From Hydra vulgaris (Eukaryota > Cnidaria > Hydrozoa > Anthoathecata > Hydridae): a stretch of DNA of 64,000 nucleotides. The first letter of the stretch is position 1; every line of letters starts with the position of its first letter. Below the pieces are notes generated by a model. It saw nothing but the letters and a program-made list of their open reading frames with translations. It searched no databases and was not told where the DNA came from. Below are positions 36,411 through 49,961 of this stretch, piece after piece. Made by a program: the position numbers and the translations under genes. The DNA is taken from assembly GCF_038396675.1 (NCBI RefSeq), contig NC_088931.1, forward strand, positions 73,999,501 to 74,063,500, in the 5' to 3' direction.

Positions 36411-36494
36411 ATTACGTAACAGAAAACTTACGTAACAGAAAACTTACGTAACAGAAAACTTACGTAACAGAAAACTTACGTAACAGAAAACTTA
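36411..36494. repeat. 16-bp tandem repeat, 5 copies
   Basis: Five exact or near-exact copies of CTTACGTAACAGAAAA. Each unit contains the palindrome TTACGTAA. Confidence 0.92.
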
Positions 36495-37223
36495 CCAAAA
36501 AATCAATAACATTTCTTTGATAGATATTTCTTTATTTACGACTTAAGGTAAAGGTTGTTTTGATTTTGATGAAGACTGGTTCGCTGCTCGAAATGCATGC
36601 TTTTGTGTTGATGTAATGGTGTGTTCACTGACTTATAAGCATTCAATGATAGTGGGTAAGATTCAGTGGTGGGTGAAATGACATCAAGTTATCCTACCAA
36701 ATTTAATTAAATGCATGAAAAAAAAACATGCCAGAATATTTCATGACATTCGAAGATACGGTTTACAACTTTATTAGATTTTATTAATTTTTGTTAATCT
36801 GTTTAAACGGATTTTATAATGAATATCTTTTAGAATTGTTATCCAGCATAAATTTACGCTAAAACTTATTTATATCAAAGTTTAATTTAAGGAAGAAAAA
36901 AAACATCTTAATAATTTACACACTCACTTAAAAAATATACACACACATGTGTGTATTTTTTTTCCTTTTAATACTTAAAAACATTAAAAGAGAAAAAGTT
37001 TTTTTTACAAAGTTTTGATTTTTGTTTTATTACTATTTGCTTCTTCAGAAAAATTGTATTTAAAATTTTTTTTTACTATATTGTAAACAGTTCTTTTTTT
37101 TGTGAAATATATCGACTGATTAATTAAGTTTTCATCGCATTGATAAAAGTTTATATTTATAATATGACATATTATTAATATTAGATTATAATATGATATT
37201 AGAGTTTAACACATATTTTTGAT

Positions 37224-37484
37224 GACGTGTATTTCAGGCACCCCCTAGTAAGTCCGTAAAAATGTCTTATACTAAAGAGTATTGTTGAAAACCATAACCT
37301 AACCAAACCCTAAGCTCCAGGTTTGGTTTAGGTTTGGCTTAGGGTTTGGTTTGGGTATGGCTTTCAATAAAAAAAAACTTATTTTTGGGTTCAGGGTTTG
37401 AGTATAATTTTCAATAAATGTTACGCGTAAAACGAGACTCGTTTTTTACGGACTTACTAAAAGGGACTGCCTGAAATACACGTC
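37224..37484. mobile_element. MITE / foldback with telomere-like core
   Basis: Outer inverted repeats GACGTGTATTTCAGGCA (37224-37240) and TGCCTGAAATACACGTC (37468-37484) are perfect, and continue with TAGTAAGTCCGTAAAAA against its complement. Inside is a second inverted pair made of AACCTAACCAAACCCTAAGC and GCTTAGGGTTTGGTT. 261 bp, no coding sequence. Confidence 0.85.
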
Positions 37485-37610
37485 CGCCCATATTTTATAG
37501 TAATATAATGCAAATGTTTTTAGGTTTCATTTGATTATTCTAATATTCCTTGTTTGTTTATGTTTCAAAGAATAGTTTTAGCATTTTTTTTACAAGCAAT
37601 CTTAACATGT

Positions 37611-37611
<1 letters not shown>

Positions 37612-37671
<60 letters not shown>
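37612..37671. repeat. (CA)n microsatellite
   Basis: About 30 CA units. Confidence 0.95.
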
Positions 37672-37677
<6 letters not shown>

Positions 37678-37844
37678 GTATACATAACAATAACCTGATT
37701 AATCGTCTTGCAGTTTTAAATAAAGAAAATCAAACTAAAAATAAAAAAATTGCAAATAGAGAATTAGTTTAAGTCAGAGTTTGAAGCCATAAAAGCAATT
37801 GTTACCTTAAATAAAGACATTGGAAAGTGAGAAAATAATTAACC

Positions 37845-39150
37845 ATGAGCGAGATCTCGTCTCGTTCTCGTTTCTCGTGAGAAATGGGACTTCTCATGAT
37901 GTTTCATGAGAACATATTGTTTATATTGAAAAGAAATATTCTTGTCTCATTTCAACGATCAAAAAAGTCACCAAGAAAAAACAAAATCTGGAGATATTTT
38001 CAAAAAACAAGTGACGGTGCTGAATGTAAGGCGTGCAAAACAAAAGTCTTTGAAAACAAAAGATGGAAACACAAGCGGACTTCATCGTCACCTCGAAAAA
38101 AAACACAGCCAAGATTACGTTGAGTAATTTGAAAAAACTGACGACTCTCTTCTTCCTCCTCCTAAGAAGAAACAACAAACCATGGTCAAAATGCTTGAAA
38201 AAAAGTCCAAATATGACAAAGACAATTCCATTCAAAACAGTTTGACTCTGCAATGCTGGATTACTTTTGCACTGATCTGGCATCCTTTTCAGCAGTCGAA
38301 GGAAGAGGTTTCAAGAAATTGTTTGACATTGCAAAACCTAAACTGAGCCTTCATCACAGAACAACATATTTAAGAAAACTTTCAATTCGGTCAAGAGAAG
38401 TTCAAGCTGGAATGAAGAGCATAATAACGGAGATTACGCCAAATCTAAAAAGTGCTGCTTTTACTTCTGACCTTTGGACTTCTAGAGTTCAGGACAGCTA
38501 CATCTCTTGGACTTTTTATCCTATTGACGAAAATTGGAGACTACATCACTGGACACCCCATGTCCAACAGTTCCTAGGCAGACACACAGGTATCTTAATT
38601 GAAGGAAAGCTGGATTCTTTCTTAGAAGAACTAAATTTGCCTGCTGATTTGCCAATGTACTGCGTGAGCGACCAGGCAAGAAACATGAAACTTGCAGTCA
38701 AATTGTCGAAGCGCCTTGACCAATACTTGTGCAACAATCATATTTTGCAATGTGCAGTTCGAGACTCATTTGGAATGACTGCTGGAATGGATGATGCGTT
38801 GCAAACATGCAAAGATTTGGCTTTTTTAACTCACCAGTCAACACTTGCAGCTGAGTTGCTTGAATCAGAATCAGACGCTCAAGGAGTCAATTTTAGACAG
38901 TTACACCAATCTGTTGACACAAGATGGAATAGTAAACTGGATTGCATGGCTTCTGTCCTACACCTAAAGAGTGCAATTATCAGCTTATGTGCAAATGAAG
39001 ATATTTTTTCTTCAAAGACCATCAGTGCATCACAGTTAAAATCAATCGAGGGAGCAGTAGAAATTTTGGCACAACTTAAAGAAGCTACAGAAACGTGGTC
39101 GGCTGAGTTTTTTCCAACAATTAACACTGTCGGCGATTCTTTATCGGTAT
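37845..39150 (+). mobile_element. hAT transposon, BED/Ac-type, 3' end missing
   Basis: The 5' part is rich in CTCGT words (GAGATCTCGTCTCGTTCTCG), the sort of subterminal repeats some hAT families have. A BED zinc finger follows in two frames: KIWRYFQKTSDGAECKACKTKV (about 37985-38045), then after a frameshift SGLHRHLEKKHSQDYVE (to 38125). The transposase continues at 38253. The coding sequence is cut off at about 39150, where a different transposon's terminus begins, so the C-terminal dimerisation domain and right TIR are lost. Confidence 0.85.
38253..39150 (+). pseudogene. hAT transposase (ZBED/Ac type), C-terminally truncated
   Basis: The open frame of about 300 codons is well preserved: LRKLSIRSREVQ, AAFTSDLWTSRVQDSYISWT (first catalytic Asp in TSDLW), HVQQFLGRHTG, MYCVSDQARNMKLAV (second Asp), CNNHILQCAVRD, and DTRWNSKLDCMASVL. 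The last hAT residues are TINTVGDSLSV; the frame then reads YIFSKQFEKKIF from the abutting transposon end. The glutamate-bearing C-terminal hAT region is absent. Confidence 0.88.
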
Positions 39151-39156
39151 ATATAT

Positions 39157-39307
<151 letters not shown>

Positions 39308-39330
39308 CTACAAAATTGATAATAAACAAC

Positions 39331-39628
39331 ATAATGGAAAAAGGTATGCCAAGCAAAAAAAACAATAATTGAATTTTTGAAATTTGAAAAAAGGTTTACT
39401 TCTTTTAAATAAATATATAAATAATAAAAAAGCACTAGAGGCCTTTCACTATTTTCATCAGTAGTGCTATGTTTCATCAGTAGTGCTATGAACATAGCAC
39501 TACTGATGAAAATAGTGAAAGGCCTCTAGTGCTTTTTTATTATTTATATATTTATTTAAAAGAAATAAATCTTTTTTCAAATTTCAAAAATTCAATTATT
39601 GTTTTTTTTGCTTGGCATACCTTTTTCC

Positions 39629-39633
<5 letters not shown>
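39331..39633. repeat. 300-bp palindrome between TA arrays
   Basis: Left arm 39331-39490 and right arm 39493-39633 are inverted copies (GGTATGCCAAGC, CACTAGAGGCCTTTCACT and so on) with very few differences. The left arm has one extra 19-bp tandem copy of TTTCATCAGTAGTGCTATG (39453-39471 and 39472-39490). The spacer is 2 bases. No coding sequence; TA arrays lie on both sides. Confidence 0.9.
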
Positions 39634-39726
<93 letters not shown>

Positions 39727-39732
39727 TATATG

Positions 39733-39773
<41 letters not shown>

Positions 39774-39774
39774 T

Positions 39775-39850
<76 letters not shown>
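39631..39850. repeat. (TA)n array with TATG and TTTG variants
   Basis: A long TA repeat with a few interruptions (CATA, TGTA, TTTG) near 39720-39776. Confidence 0.95.
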
Positions 39851-39852
<2 letters not shown>

Positions 39853-40162
39853 GGTTATAACTTTTTTTTCAACCTCGTACTCCTGTTTGTAGTTTGATGA
39901 ACTTTTACCTAAAAAGCACAAAATGCACTATTATTTGCTTTACTTTTGAAAAAAGATATGCAAATAATACTTTTTGAAAAATTGATTTATTTCAAAAATC
40001 AATTTTTCAATGGCGGTGTGAACTTTTTTCAAAAGATATGCAAATAATAGTTCATTTCGTGCTTTCTAGGTAAAAGCTCATCAAACTACAGTGCAGTATC
40101 AAACTACAGGTAAAAGTTCATCAAACTACAGTAGCATGGGTTTGAAAAAAAGTCATAACCCT
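39851..40162. mobile_element. Foldback MITE with AGGGTTATAAC termini
   Basis: Ends AGGGTTATAACTTTTTTTTC (39851) and GAAAAAAAGTCATAACCCT (to 40162) are inverted repeats. The interior is itself an imperfect palindrome: GTTTGATGAACTTTTACCT near 39890, its complement near 40070-40097, and GATATGCAAATAATA on both sides. Flanks are TATATT and AATAAATA. 312 bp, no coding sequence. Confidence 0.82.
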
Positions 40163-40196
40163 AATAAATATACATATATATACATACATTTATATT

Positions 40197-43187
40197 AGGG
40201 TGGTCCTTATTTTTGAAAGCTCATACTTTTTCAAAATTATTTGTGATTTTGTTCAGTTACACCAAAACATTAAAAATACAAAATTTCAGCTCAATCCGAT
40301 AATATTAACATTGGCCTTAAAGTTTCATGCATCTGACTGTCTAACATGCTATGACGATGCTATGCGCAACTAACCACCAAGTGTTTTTACATATTATCTG
40401 TCCAATGCTACATTCGTTTTAGTTTCGTACATGAAGTGCATAAGAAAAGACGTGCTATATAAGTAAATGATAAAAGTGCTAAAATGTCCACTTTTCGGAA
40501 AAATATTTATCTAGTTGGAGTGATGAAAAATCAAATCTGCGGTATTAAATTACCATGTAAACGAGATGTTTTGAGTGTACTTTTTTATAACATGAGAGTG
40601 GTAAATTTAAATCTTAATGACAGCAGTGCTTTAGTTATTGATGAAGTGGTCGTTTTTTGGAAAAAAGCAAGAATCCCAGTTCAAAACCGTTCAAACTGTA
40701 TTTTGAAATTAAAATCTTTGTACGATAATGTCAGAAATTTAGAGAGAAAAAGAAAATGATTTTAAAGAAGATTTAGACAACTTTTTCGATATTGCCACCT
40801 TAAATGCGTTAAATGAGATTAAATTCGCCGAAGATAGAGAATTTTTAATCAAGCAAAGGGAGAAAGGTAGAGTAGGTTGTATGTTGGGAGTAGATATCAA
40901 ATTATTACGTAAGGAAAAGCGGAAAGAAGAACGCACAGCTGCAGAGTTGAAAAGAAAAGAAGATTTGTTGGAAAATTCTAGTTGTTCAATTGCATATTTT
41001 GAAATGGAAGATAAAGAAAACGAAGATTCACAGAAAAAAGTGATAAATCAAGACAACAGTGAAGATGACACATATTTAATATCGGAATCCGAACAGGGTC
41101 CATCTTCAAACAAGAGAGGACGAAATACGTTAATGACACCTCGCCTGGCCGCTGCCTTGGACAAATGTAAAGTGAGTGACAGGGATGCAATGCATATTAT
41201 TTCTGCCGTCCTAGAAGCTCTTAATATAGATATCACCGAGTTTGTTCTCAATAGATCGTCTATCAAAAGAAATAGAGAGATTTTGCGGAAAATAAAATAA
41301 TCAATAAATTGGTAGGAAATGATGCAAATTTTATTGAAGTGCATTGGGATTCCAAATTATTGCCTGATATCACAAAAAATGAGAAAAAATCGATCGGCTT
41401 CCTGTGATTGCGGTTGGTTTAGATTTTGAACAATTAATAGGAGTACCTGGAATTGCATCATCAGGAGGATCGGAAGTTTGCTCTGCTGTGTTCCATATCA
41501 CTGATGAATGGAATTTAACCAAAAAAATTCAAGCCTTTTGTTTTGATACTACAGCATCAAACACTGGACGTATAAAAGGAGCTGCAGTTCTACTTCAACA
41601 AAGGTTAGGGCGAGATATTTTGTGGCTTCCATGCCGACACCATATATTTGAGGTCGTTTTGGCTGGTGTATTCACGAGGACAAAAGCAATTGTAGCATCC
41701 GGCCCTGAAATTGCTCAATTCAAAGCACTGAAAGAAAACTGGAAGAATATTGATAAAATGAAATTTTTAGATTATACCAGCGATGAAGCCGTTTATAATG
41801 CACTGAAAGATGTAGCGCCCGAAATTATTTATTTTGTGAAACAGAAACTTGCAGAAGAGCAACCACGTGATGACTGCAAAGAGTTTTTTCAATTGACGCT
41901 CATTGTTTTGGGAGATAAAACAAATGTGAGTTTTAGGGCCCCCGGTGCATCTCATTTAGCGAGATGGATGTCTAAAGCGATTTATTGTTTAAAACTTTTT
42001 TTATTTCGCGATCAAATGAAAATGAGAAAGGATAATTCAAAACTGAATGCAGAAATTTGCGTTTTCGTTGATTCTGTTATGTAGAGGCCTGGTTTTCAGC
42101 AATGAATACTACAGGAGCTCCCCTAAATGATATATATTTTTTGAGAAAATTGGTTAAATTTAAAAATATTAATGAAAACATTGCAACCATTGCAATAACA
42201 AAATTTTTAAACCATTTATGGTATATAAGTGAAGAGTGTGCTGCCATGGCAATATTTGACGATAGAATTGAGAGAGTTGAAAAAATTAGAATGGCTCAAA
42301 AAATTATGGAATGTGCAAGCAAAAACATAGAGACTGTGAATGAAAAAGAAGAAGAAAATGAAGAGACAGAAGTCATTGAGAAAAAACTATGGTTGCAAAT
42401 CCGAGATGTCCAAAATTTTGTTCAAAAAGATCTACCAACTGAATTATTGTCCGCCAATTCACTTTAGTTATTTAAACGATTCGGTATTTGTGTTGAATTT
42501 CTCCACAACGATCCGCTGAATAGGGAAAACTGAGAGGATTATCGCACAGGAAAAAATATCATTTCAACCTTAAAATGTACAAATGATATTGCAGAAAGAG
42601 GAGTGAAGTTGATTGAGGATTAAAATGAAAAAATGACGAAAAATGAGCATCAAAAACAATTTTTGATACAGGTATGTATAAACAAATTTAATTTTTTGTT
42701 ATTTTTTTCTTGAACACATTCTATAGGTTTAGAATAGGCTAGGTTTAGAAAACACATTCAATATTATTTTTATTTTATTCAGGTTGTTCAGGAGTACCGG
42801 AGAGAGTTCCCAATCGCCACAAAAGGAGGCTTACTTTAATCCAAAATATGTATCTGTAGTGGATGTATCATTTCAATAAATAAAAAATATAGTATTAGGA
42901 TAAACTATATCTTTATTTTACGTTTTCATTTTAATTAGTATGTTTTTATACTAAAATTAAAAAAAAAATGCGTAATTTTATGTTTACAGTCGAACGTACA
43001 TTGTCGTTCTTATAGGTAACTCCCTTACATTGAATCTCACAACTTCAGCGTCGATGCGGCACGTGTTAATATTAACCGATTGAGCTGAAATTTGGTATAT
43101 TTTGTTATCTTATATAAAGGTACATTCTGGCAAATAATTTCAAAACAATTCGAAAAAAAAATTTTTTCCTTATAAATAAGGACCACC

Positions 43188-43189
<2 letters not shown>
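40197..43189 (+). mobile_element. DNA transposon with AGGGTGGTCC TIRs, superfamily unassigned
   Basis: Terminal inverted repeats AGGGTGGTCCTTATTT (40197) and AAATAAGGACCACCCT (to 43189) enclose 2993 bp with a degraded plus-strand transposase. With the adjoining bases both ends read TTAGGG...CCCTAA, flanked by TATA on each side, consistent with a TA or TATA target duplication. The right end abuts a TA array. A solo right terminus of the same family is at 39157-39210. I recognise the protein type as one that occurs widely as uncharacterised transposon proteins, but cannot place it in a named superfamily. Confidence 0.8.
40484..42837 (+). pseudogene. Putative DDE/RNase H-like transposase, frameshifted
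   Basis: Coding blocks in order: MSTFRKNIYLVGVMKNQICG through NVRNLERKR (40484-40750); a frameshift, then a charged stretch DFKEDLDNFFDIATLNALNE through ELKRKEDLLENS; an acidic linker with SNKRGRNTLMTPRLAAALDK and VSDRDAMHIISAVLEAL (to 41300). Next come VHWDSKLLPDITKNEK, LPVIAVGLDFEQLIGVPGIA, AFCFDTTASNTGRIKGAAVL, LPCRHHIFEVVLAGVF (41400-42084), then WFSAMNTTGAPLNDIYFLRK, and finally CTNDIAERGVKLIED and FLIQVVQEYRREFP (with an AG-bounded gap at about 42671-42782). Asp in FDTTASNTG, CRHH, and Glu or Asp in NDIAERG are plausible active-site positions. At least three frame breaks. Not functional as it stands. Confidence 0.7.

Positions 43190-43268
<79 letters not shown>
43190..43268. repeat. (TA)n array
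   Basis: TA repeat that starts at the right end of the 40197-43189 transposon and ends where a 5'-truncated LINE begins. Confidence 0.95.
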
Positions 43269-46612
<3,344 letters not shown>

Positions 46613-46648
46613 TAAAAATAGATATACTTATGTATATATGTATATATA

Positions 46649-46650
<2 letters not shown>

Positions 46651-46718
<68 letters not shown>
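46651..46718. repeat. (GT)n microsatellite
   Basis: About 33 GT units, just after the family A LINE end. Confidence 0.95.
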
Positions 46719-46719
<1 letters not shown>

Positions 46720-46744
46720 TAATTTTTTACTTTAGGAAAAACAA

Positions 46745-47945
46745 TAAACACCGAAACCGAAAGTACCGAAATTTCGGTTCAGTGAAGCCGTAGCCGAAAC
46801 CAAAACCGAAATTTCGGCCGAAATTTGTAAAAGAATGTTTTAAATCCTTAACATTATATGATCACCAAATTAAAGCAAAAAAAGTTATTTTACATATATC
46901 TAAGCAATCACCATGAAACATAGTTTAGATTTATAATATGTCAAGACATTTCAATAATTAAAGGTAATAATTGAAGTATTTTTTTTGTGGAATACATTTT
47001 TTTCCTGTTTTCTGCCAAAAGTTTGTTTCTTTCATTTGAAAGAATGTCTCCAGCAGTTAAAAACAACCTTTTTACTTCGGTAGATGTTGGTGGAGGTCTA
47101 AAGAATCTCTTTGCTACTTTTGCCAAACCAAACTTTGCTTTTAATGTTGTTTTCTAATATAAATCTATGAAACTTCAGACCTTCTTCGTAGTTTGAATCA
47201 GTTTTTGAGATATTGTCAACCCAACCAGGCATTGCAAATTGCAACATTTCAGCCCTCTGCCGTTTTGTTCTGGTGTCAAATAAGGGTTTTGTTCTTTTTT
47301 TAATTGTAATAGACTCAACTTGATCTGAAGTTGGTATATTTTCAGGACTGCCGGTAGTTATGAGTATTGCTTTTTCAGTTAGAAGATTTTTTAGAATAAA
47401 CGACTTCTTAAATGTGATGAAAGTCCGCTAAGTGATTGAAGTTTTGGATTGTGCGATCCACAAAATATTTTCAAGTTGCAGATGTTGCAAGTTCCGTATT
47501 TGAAATCACTAGCTTCCATGGTAAAATGATTCCATAAACCAGTTTTTTATCGATTATTTTCCATTGTAAAATTATAGTACTGAGAAAATTTTGATGAAAC
47601 TATTGGTTTGGGTTGCTTTACTTAAATGTTAATTCGTTTTAAAAATGATTTGAGATTAGTAACTTAAAACTATTATGTAACGTGATTTTAACTAAAATTT
47701 CTACAATTGTTATAATTAAAAATTGATTTACTAACAAACGATTACAATTAGGAAATTGTTATGATCCCACTCTAAATTAAAACTTAAAAAAAATCTTATA
47801 AAAGTTTCGGTTCATTTCGGTTGCGGTTTGAACCGAAATATCGGCCGAAACAGGAAAAGTGAAAAAATTGTTGAAGCAGAAATTTCGGTTTCGGTTTCGG
47901 CCGAAACTTCGGCCGGTATTTCGGCCGAAGCCGAAATTTTCCGTT
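46745..47945 (-). mobile_element. hAT, internally deleted, with CCGAAA-repeat ends
   Basis: Both ends consist of many CCGAAA / TTTCGG words (46753-46830 and 47805-47942) in both orientations. The minus strand codes a BED zinc finger (KYGTCNICNLKIFCG..SGLSSHLRS, about 47505-47400). This runs almost directly into a C-terminal segment (KKRTKPLFDTRTKRQR, about 47305) and a hAT dimerisation domain (RFFRPPPTSTEVKRLFLTAGDILSNERNKLLAEN, 47126-46990). The catalytic core is deleted, leaving a non-autonomous derivative. Confidence 0.85.
46941..47126 (-). pseudogene. hAT C-terminal dimerisation domain
   Basis: A 61-codon frame matching the hAT_C signature: PPTSTEVKRLFLTAGDILSNERNKLL corresponds to the usual PPTSxxSERxFSxAGxIxxxxRxxLxPxN. 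The Ser-Glu-Arg is replaced by Val-Lys-Arg, altering the catalytic glutamate position. It belongs to the deleted hAT around it. Confidence 0.8.
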
Positions 47946-48061
47946 TACTAATTCCAAATACGTATTTTATACTTAAATATTATAGTAAAAATAATTTATT
48001 TATTTATTTTGTCATATATAAAAATTTTACAACGTTCTTCTTTACAAGCTTTAAAATAAAA

Positions 48062-48560
48062 TATAAAATAAAAGAATGACAGGAGCAAGTAGAAGACAGT
48101 AGTCTTATCAACAAGTCCCTATAGTAAACGTCAAGTGTGTTTTTTTTCTTACACAATTTCACTTTATATAAATATATACTTTCTCATTTTTTAAAGTTAT
48201 ATAAATCAACTACAATAGAATAAATAGAATTAAAAAAAAAGAGCTTTAATAAAACAAGATTTGATAGTATAATAAGAATTAATAAAAAAAATCCCAAAAA
48301 TTCAAAATAATATAAGAACTTTTTATTTTTTCTTGAATTTTTCTGTTAAAAATACAAAAATATGTTTGTGTCAGGTAAGTCAAGCAAATACATTTAAAAA
48401 AGTTTTTTAAAAGAATTTATCGAGGTTATACTTTTAATATTTTCATCAAGAACTGTATTCCATAGATAAGGTCCTTCATATGAAATTGAATAATCTGTTT
48501 TTTTAAGATTAGACTAAACGTAGCATCTCGTTAAGTATTTATGGTTAACTTTTGAAAAGC
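48062..48560 (-). mobile_element. LINE family B 3' fragment, minus strand
   Basis: Minus-strand reading TDYSISYEGPYLWNTVLDENIKSITSINSFKKLFK (about 48505-48395) is the C-terminal RT-associated motif. The 3'UTR continues to a stem-loop at 48081-48120 (AAGAC/GTCTT, loop ACTA on the minus strand) and a TTTTATTTTA-type tail. 5'-truncated. Confidence 0.75.
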
Positions 48561-49058
48561 GATTATTAAAAAATTTTGGAAGCATTTCATTTTGATATAT
48601 AAACGTAAATAATAAATTTTGGAAGAGGTTTAACACATTAGACATTAATTTTAACAATTAATTAGACATTAAGTTTAACACATTAGACATTTAGAGGTTT
48701 AACACATAGACATTAAGTATTATTTTAAACGTAACTCGCATTTTATAAAAAAAAAATATTTTTTTTGCAAACCGCAGTTGTGGGCAATTAAGAATATTTA
48801 TTTGATGTAAACACCACAGATGATTATTTAACTGTAAACTTTTGTGAACAGTCAAAAAATTTTTTTATTAAAAGTATTAAAGGTTTTTTTTTATTAAAGC
48901 TTGGTTTCCAATAGCTGAATAAATGTTGCACAACAGTTGTACAACAACTTTTTTTTTTGTTTTTTCTGCAATTTGCGTAGTTTATATTCATTAGAAACCA
49001 CGCGATAACTGTTGTACAACAATAAAGTTTTTAAAGTATCGCCATTTTTTACGAAAAT

Positions 49059-49611
49059 ATGGCAACACATGTATTAGAAAAAGTCATCTCTAAAGCAAAT
49101 TTAATGAACGAAGTTCAAAAATATCCTGTTTTGTATGACAAGTTTGATAAGGAATCTAAAGACAAATTCAAAAAGAAAAATGCATGGGAAGAAGTTGGTC
49201 GTCTGTCAAACCGCTAATCAAGCAGAAGAAAAATATAAAAGCATTCGAAGCAGTTATGGAAGGTGGTTAAAAGCAAAAAAAAATATCCCATCAGGTTCTG
49301 GAAGTAATTCAGTACCACCTCAGTTTCTACATCTTGATTGGCTAAATACCTTTATTGAACATCGTGAAACAACCTCTAATATTTGTTCACCTTCTGATTC
49401 CAAACTAGAAGCAATAAATTTGGAGAAAAATGTAGACATGGTATGCGAGCAAGTTGAAATTATTCATTGTCCACTAAATGAACTAAATACTAATTTACCT
49501 GAAGATTTGATTGAAGAAAAAGATTGTATAAATTCTTGTCTGCGAGTAGATTCAAGTGACAAAGTTTGGAAAAAAAGAAAAACATTAGATTCCCATGACT
49601 TACTTACTTAA
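49059..49611 (+). pseudogene. Harbinger ORF1, MADF-domain DNA-binding protein
   Basis: Starting at MATHVLEKVISKANLMNEVQ (ATG 49059), the MADF fold continues as PVLYDKFDKESKDKFKKKNAWEEVGRL. A frameshift near 49205 moves it to QTANQAEEKYKSIRSSYGRWLKAKKNIPSGSGS, then PQFLHLDWLNTFIEHRET and an acidic C-terminus ending at 49609. In Harbinger elements this protein helps bring the transposase to the ends. One frameshift inside the domain makes it non-functional as read. Confidence 0.85.
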
Positions 49612-49961
49612 ACATTAGTGAAAACATTAGAAAAATTTAATTCCATAATCAATTTAATTCCATAATAAATTTAAATGAAGTAGATTAAGATGAAAATTAT
49701 TTATTTATGATTTCATTAATTCCACAACTAAAAAGATTAAACAACTATGCCAAAGCCTTGGCTAAAGTTCAAATACAAGCATTTCTGCTCAAATTGGAGT
49801 TTCCAGATAAAGGTGAACCAGTCTACTCTGTTTAACCCATCGATGCATTGATTTTCTGTTGCAATATGAACAACTTTAAAAGTAAATGAACTCTTGTAGT
49901 AGCTTTAGTAACTGTTGATTAAATATTTGAAAAGATTATTATAATATTTTTATTATTTTGT

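Noticed and set aside
36411-36494. CRISPR array
   Set aside because: The repeats are directly contiguous with no spacers, and the genome is eukaryotic.
37293-37365. True interstitial telomere array
   Set aside because: The TTAGGG-like words are degenerate and form part of an inverted repeat inside a MITE, not a tandem array.
37880-38283. Minus-strand 120-aa frame at 37921-38283 as a gene
   Set aside because: It is the antisense of a hAT BED finger and transposase start.
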